Positions 5,233 to 5,801 of a stretch of DNA of 5,801 bases are shown one piece after another (positions within the stretch are counted from its first letter, which is position 1; every line of letters starts with the position of its first letter). Location: contig DASXSR010000064.1 in NCBI GenBank assembly GCA_036505875.1, positions 1 to 5,801 of the forward strand, given 5' to 3'. The position numbers were made by a program, and so were the translations under genes. Under the pieces are notes generated by a model. It was not told where the DNA came from. It worked only from the letters and a program-made list of their open reading frames with translations, and did no database searches. This stretch comes from Onstottus_A sp036505875. GTDB lineage: Bacteria; Acidobacteriota; Blastocatellia; UBA7656.

Positions 5233-5681
5233 GCAAGATCGTTCTCCTAGATGCAGGCCCTTTGGGGATGATCTCGAATCCCAACGCAACCGGAGTGAAC
5301 CTTGAGTGCTACACGTGGATGGAAGCGTTGATCGTCAACGGTTTCCAAGTCCGTGTTCCCGAAATCGCCGACTACGAAGTCAGACGCGAGTTGTTGCGCG
5401 CCAATAAGACCCTCGGTATCGATAGACTCGATCTTTTGCAGAATACGATCGGTTACTTGCCCTTGACCACGTCGATCATTCGGCAGGCAGCCGAATTGTG
5501 GGCTCGGGCGAGAAGAACTGGAAAACCCACCGCTGATCCGAAGTCTTTAGACTGTGACGTGATTCTTGCGGTCCAAGCTCTCGATGTGGATGGCATAGTC
5601 GCAACAGACAATGTCGGCCACTTATCTCGATTCGTCGAGGCAAAGCACTGGCGGGACATAAGAGATGCGGATCTAACCTAG
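5229..5681 (+). CDS. PIN-domain toxin (VapC-like ribonuclease)
   Basis: A 150-residue PIN-domain protein, expected to be a Mg2+-dependent ribonuclease that cuts cellular RNA when the antitoxin is degraded. The acidic active-site set is present in order: D8 in VLLDAGPLG (5-13), E50 in VPEIADYEVRREL (43-55), D110 in LDCDVILAVQAL (107-118), with D108 also near, and D127 in IVATDNVGHLSRF (123-135). ATDNVGHLSRFVEAKHW is the usual final strand and helix of this subfamily. The length is normal to slightly long for VapC. Translation is probably coupled to the antitoxin through the ATGA overlap, as no separate strong Shine-Dalgarno site is visible. Its native RNA target cannot be told from sequence. 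No frameshift or missing catalytic residue is seen, so it should be active. Confidence 0.9.
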   Translation: MSKIVLLDAGPLGMISNPNATGVNLECYTWMEALIVNGFQVRVPEIADYEVRRELLRANKTLGIDRLDLLQNTIGYLPLTTSIIRQAAELWARARRTGKPTADPKSLDCDVILAVQALDVDGIVATDNVGHLSRFVEAKHWRDIRDADLT

Positions 5682-5729
5682 CTGAGGCCAGCCACGATCC
5701 GCTTCTAACGATTGAGGGGCGTCATTGAG

Positions 5730-5801
5730 CTATGCGCCCGCTTTTGCGTGATACCACTCTTCGTGCTCTACCTGATACTCGAGCACCTCCAGTATCTTCG
5801 G
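5730..5801 (-). CDS. C-terminal end of an unidentified protein, cut by the window edge
   Basis: On the minus strand an open frame enters at 5801 and ends at TAG (5732-5730), giving 23 residues that finish EVLEYQVEHEEWYHAKAGA. The acidic, aromatic-containing helical composition looks like real protein. A second frame is open nearly as far but reads as Arg/Ser-rich and unlikely. The gene converges on the PIN toxin with 48 bases between stops. No family can be named from so short a tail. Confidence 0.45.
   Translation of the reverse strand, partial: PKILEVLEYQVEHEEWYHAKAGA

Noticed and set aside
5681..5692. GCTG/CAGC hairpin after the toxin gene as a terminator
   Set aside because: A four-base stem without a following T run is too weak to call.
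1..5801. CRISPR array, insertion sequence, integron attC site, tRNA or rRNA
   Set aside because: No regularly spaced repeats, transposase motifs, terminal inverted repeats with target duplications, attC core sites, cloverleaf or rRNA segments were found on either strand.

Overview
The window reads as ordinary bacterial chromosome with a moderately high GC content. The best guess is an acidobacterium (Blastocatellia-like) or a related soil lineage. That guess rests on family content: an exported DUF1800 protein, a Gfo/Idh/MocA oxidoreductase, an exported mutarotase-fold protein and a PIN toxin module of a type also common in cyanobacteria. It is inference, since no rRNA or other phylogenetic marker is present.

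Layout. Positions 1-85 hold a plausible sigma70-type promoter and a clear Shine-Dalgarno site. Positions 86-2338 (+) encode a 750-residue secreted DUF1800 protein with an extra N-terminal helical segment resembling Spy/CpxP (LTxxQ) proteins and two proline-rich inserts. After 68 bases that contain a degenerate CTTCG/CTTTG tract, positions 2407-3657 (+) encode a cytoplasmic NAD(P)-dependent oxidoreductase of the Gfo/Idh/MocA family. A short gap with overlapping inverted repeats separates it from a convergent gene at 3712-4698 (-), an exported protein with a galactose-mutarotase-like (DUF4380-like) signature. About 340 non-coding bases follow (4699-5040). They hold the Shine-Dalgarno site of the minus-strand gene, a second copy of the degenerate tract, a possible RNA fold and possible gene debris, and they end in an extended -10 promoter. 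This promoter drives a compact toxin-antitoxin pair: a 63-residue antitoxin (5041-5232) overlapping by ATGA a 150-residue PIN-domain (VapC-like) toxin (5229-5681). The window closes with the last 23 codons of a convergent minus-strand gene (5730-5801).

How the genes fit together. The oxidoreductase and the mutarotase-like protein both point to carbohydrate handling, but they are convergent and not one operon. DUF1800 genes are usually paired with a DUF1501 gene, and none follows here. The toxin-antitoxin pair is a self-contained cassette unrelated to its neighbours. No clearly new multi-gene system is visible. The most unusual items are the architecture of the DUF1800 protein, an antitoxin with no recognisable DNA-binding domain, and the structured intergenic stretch in front of it.
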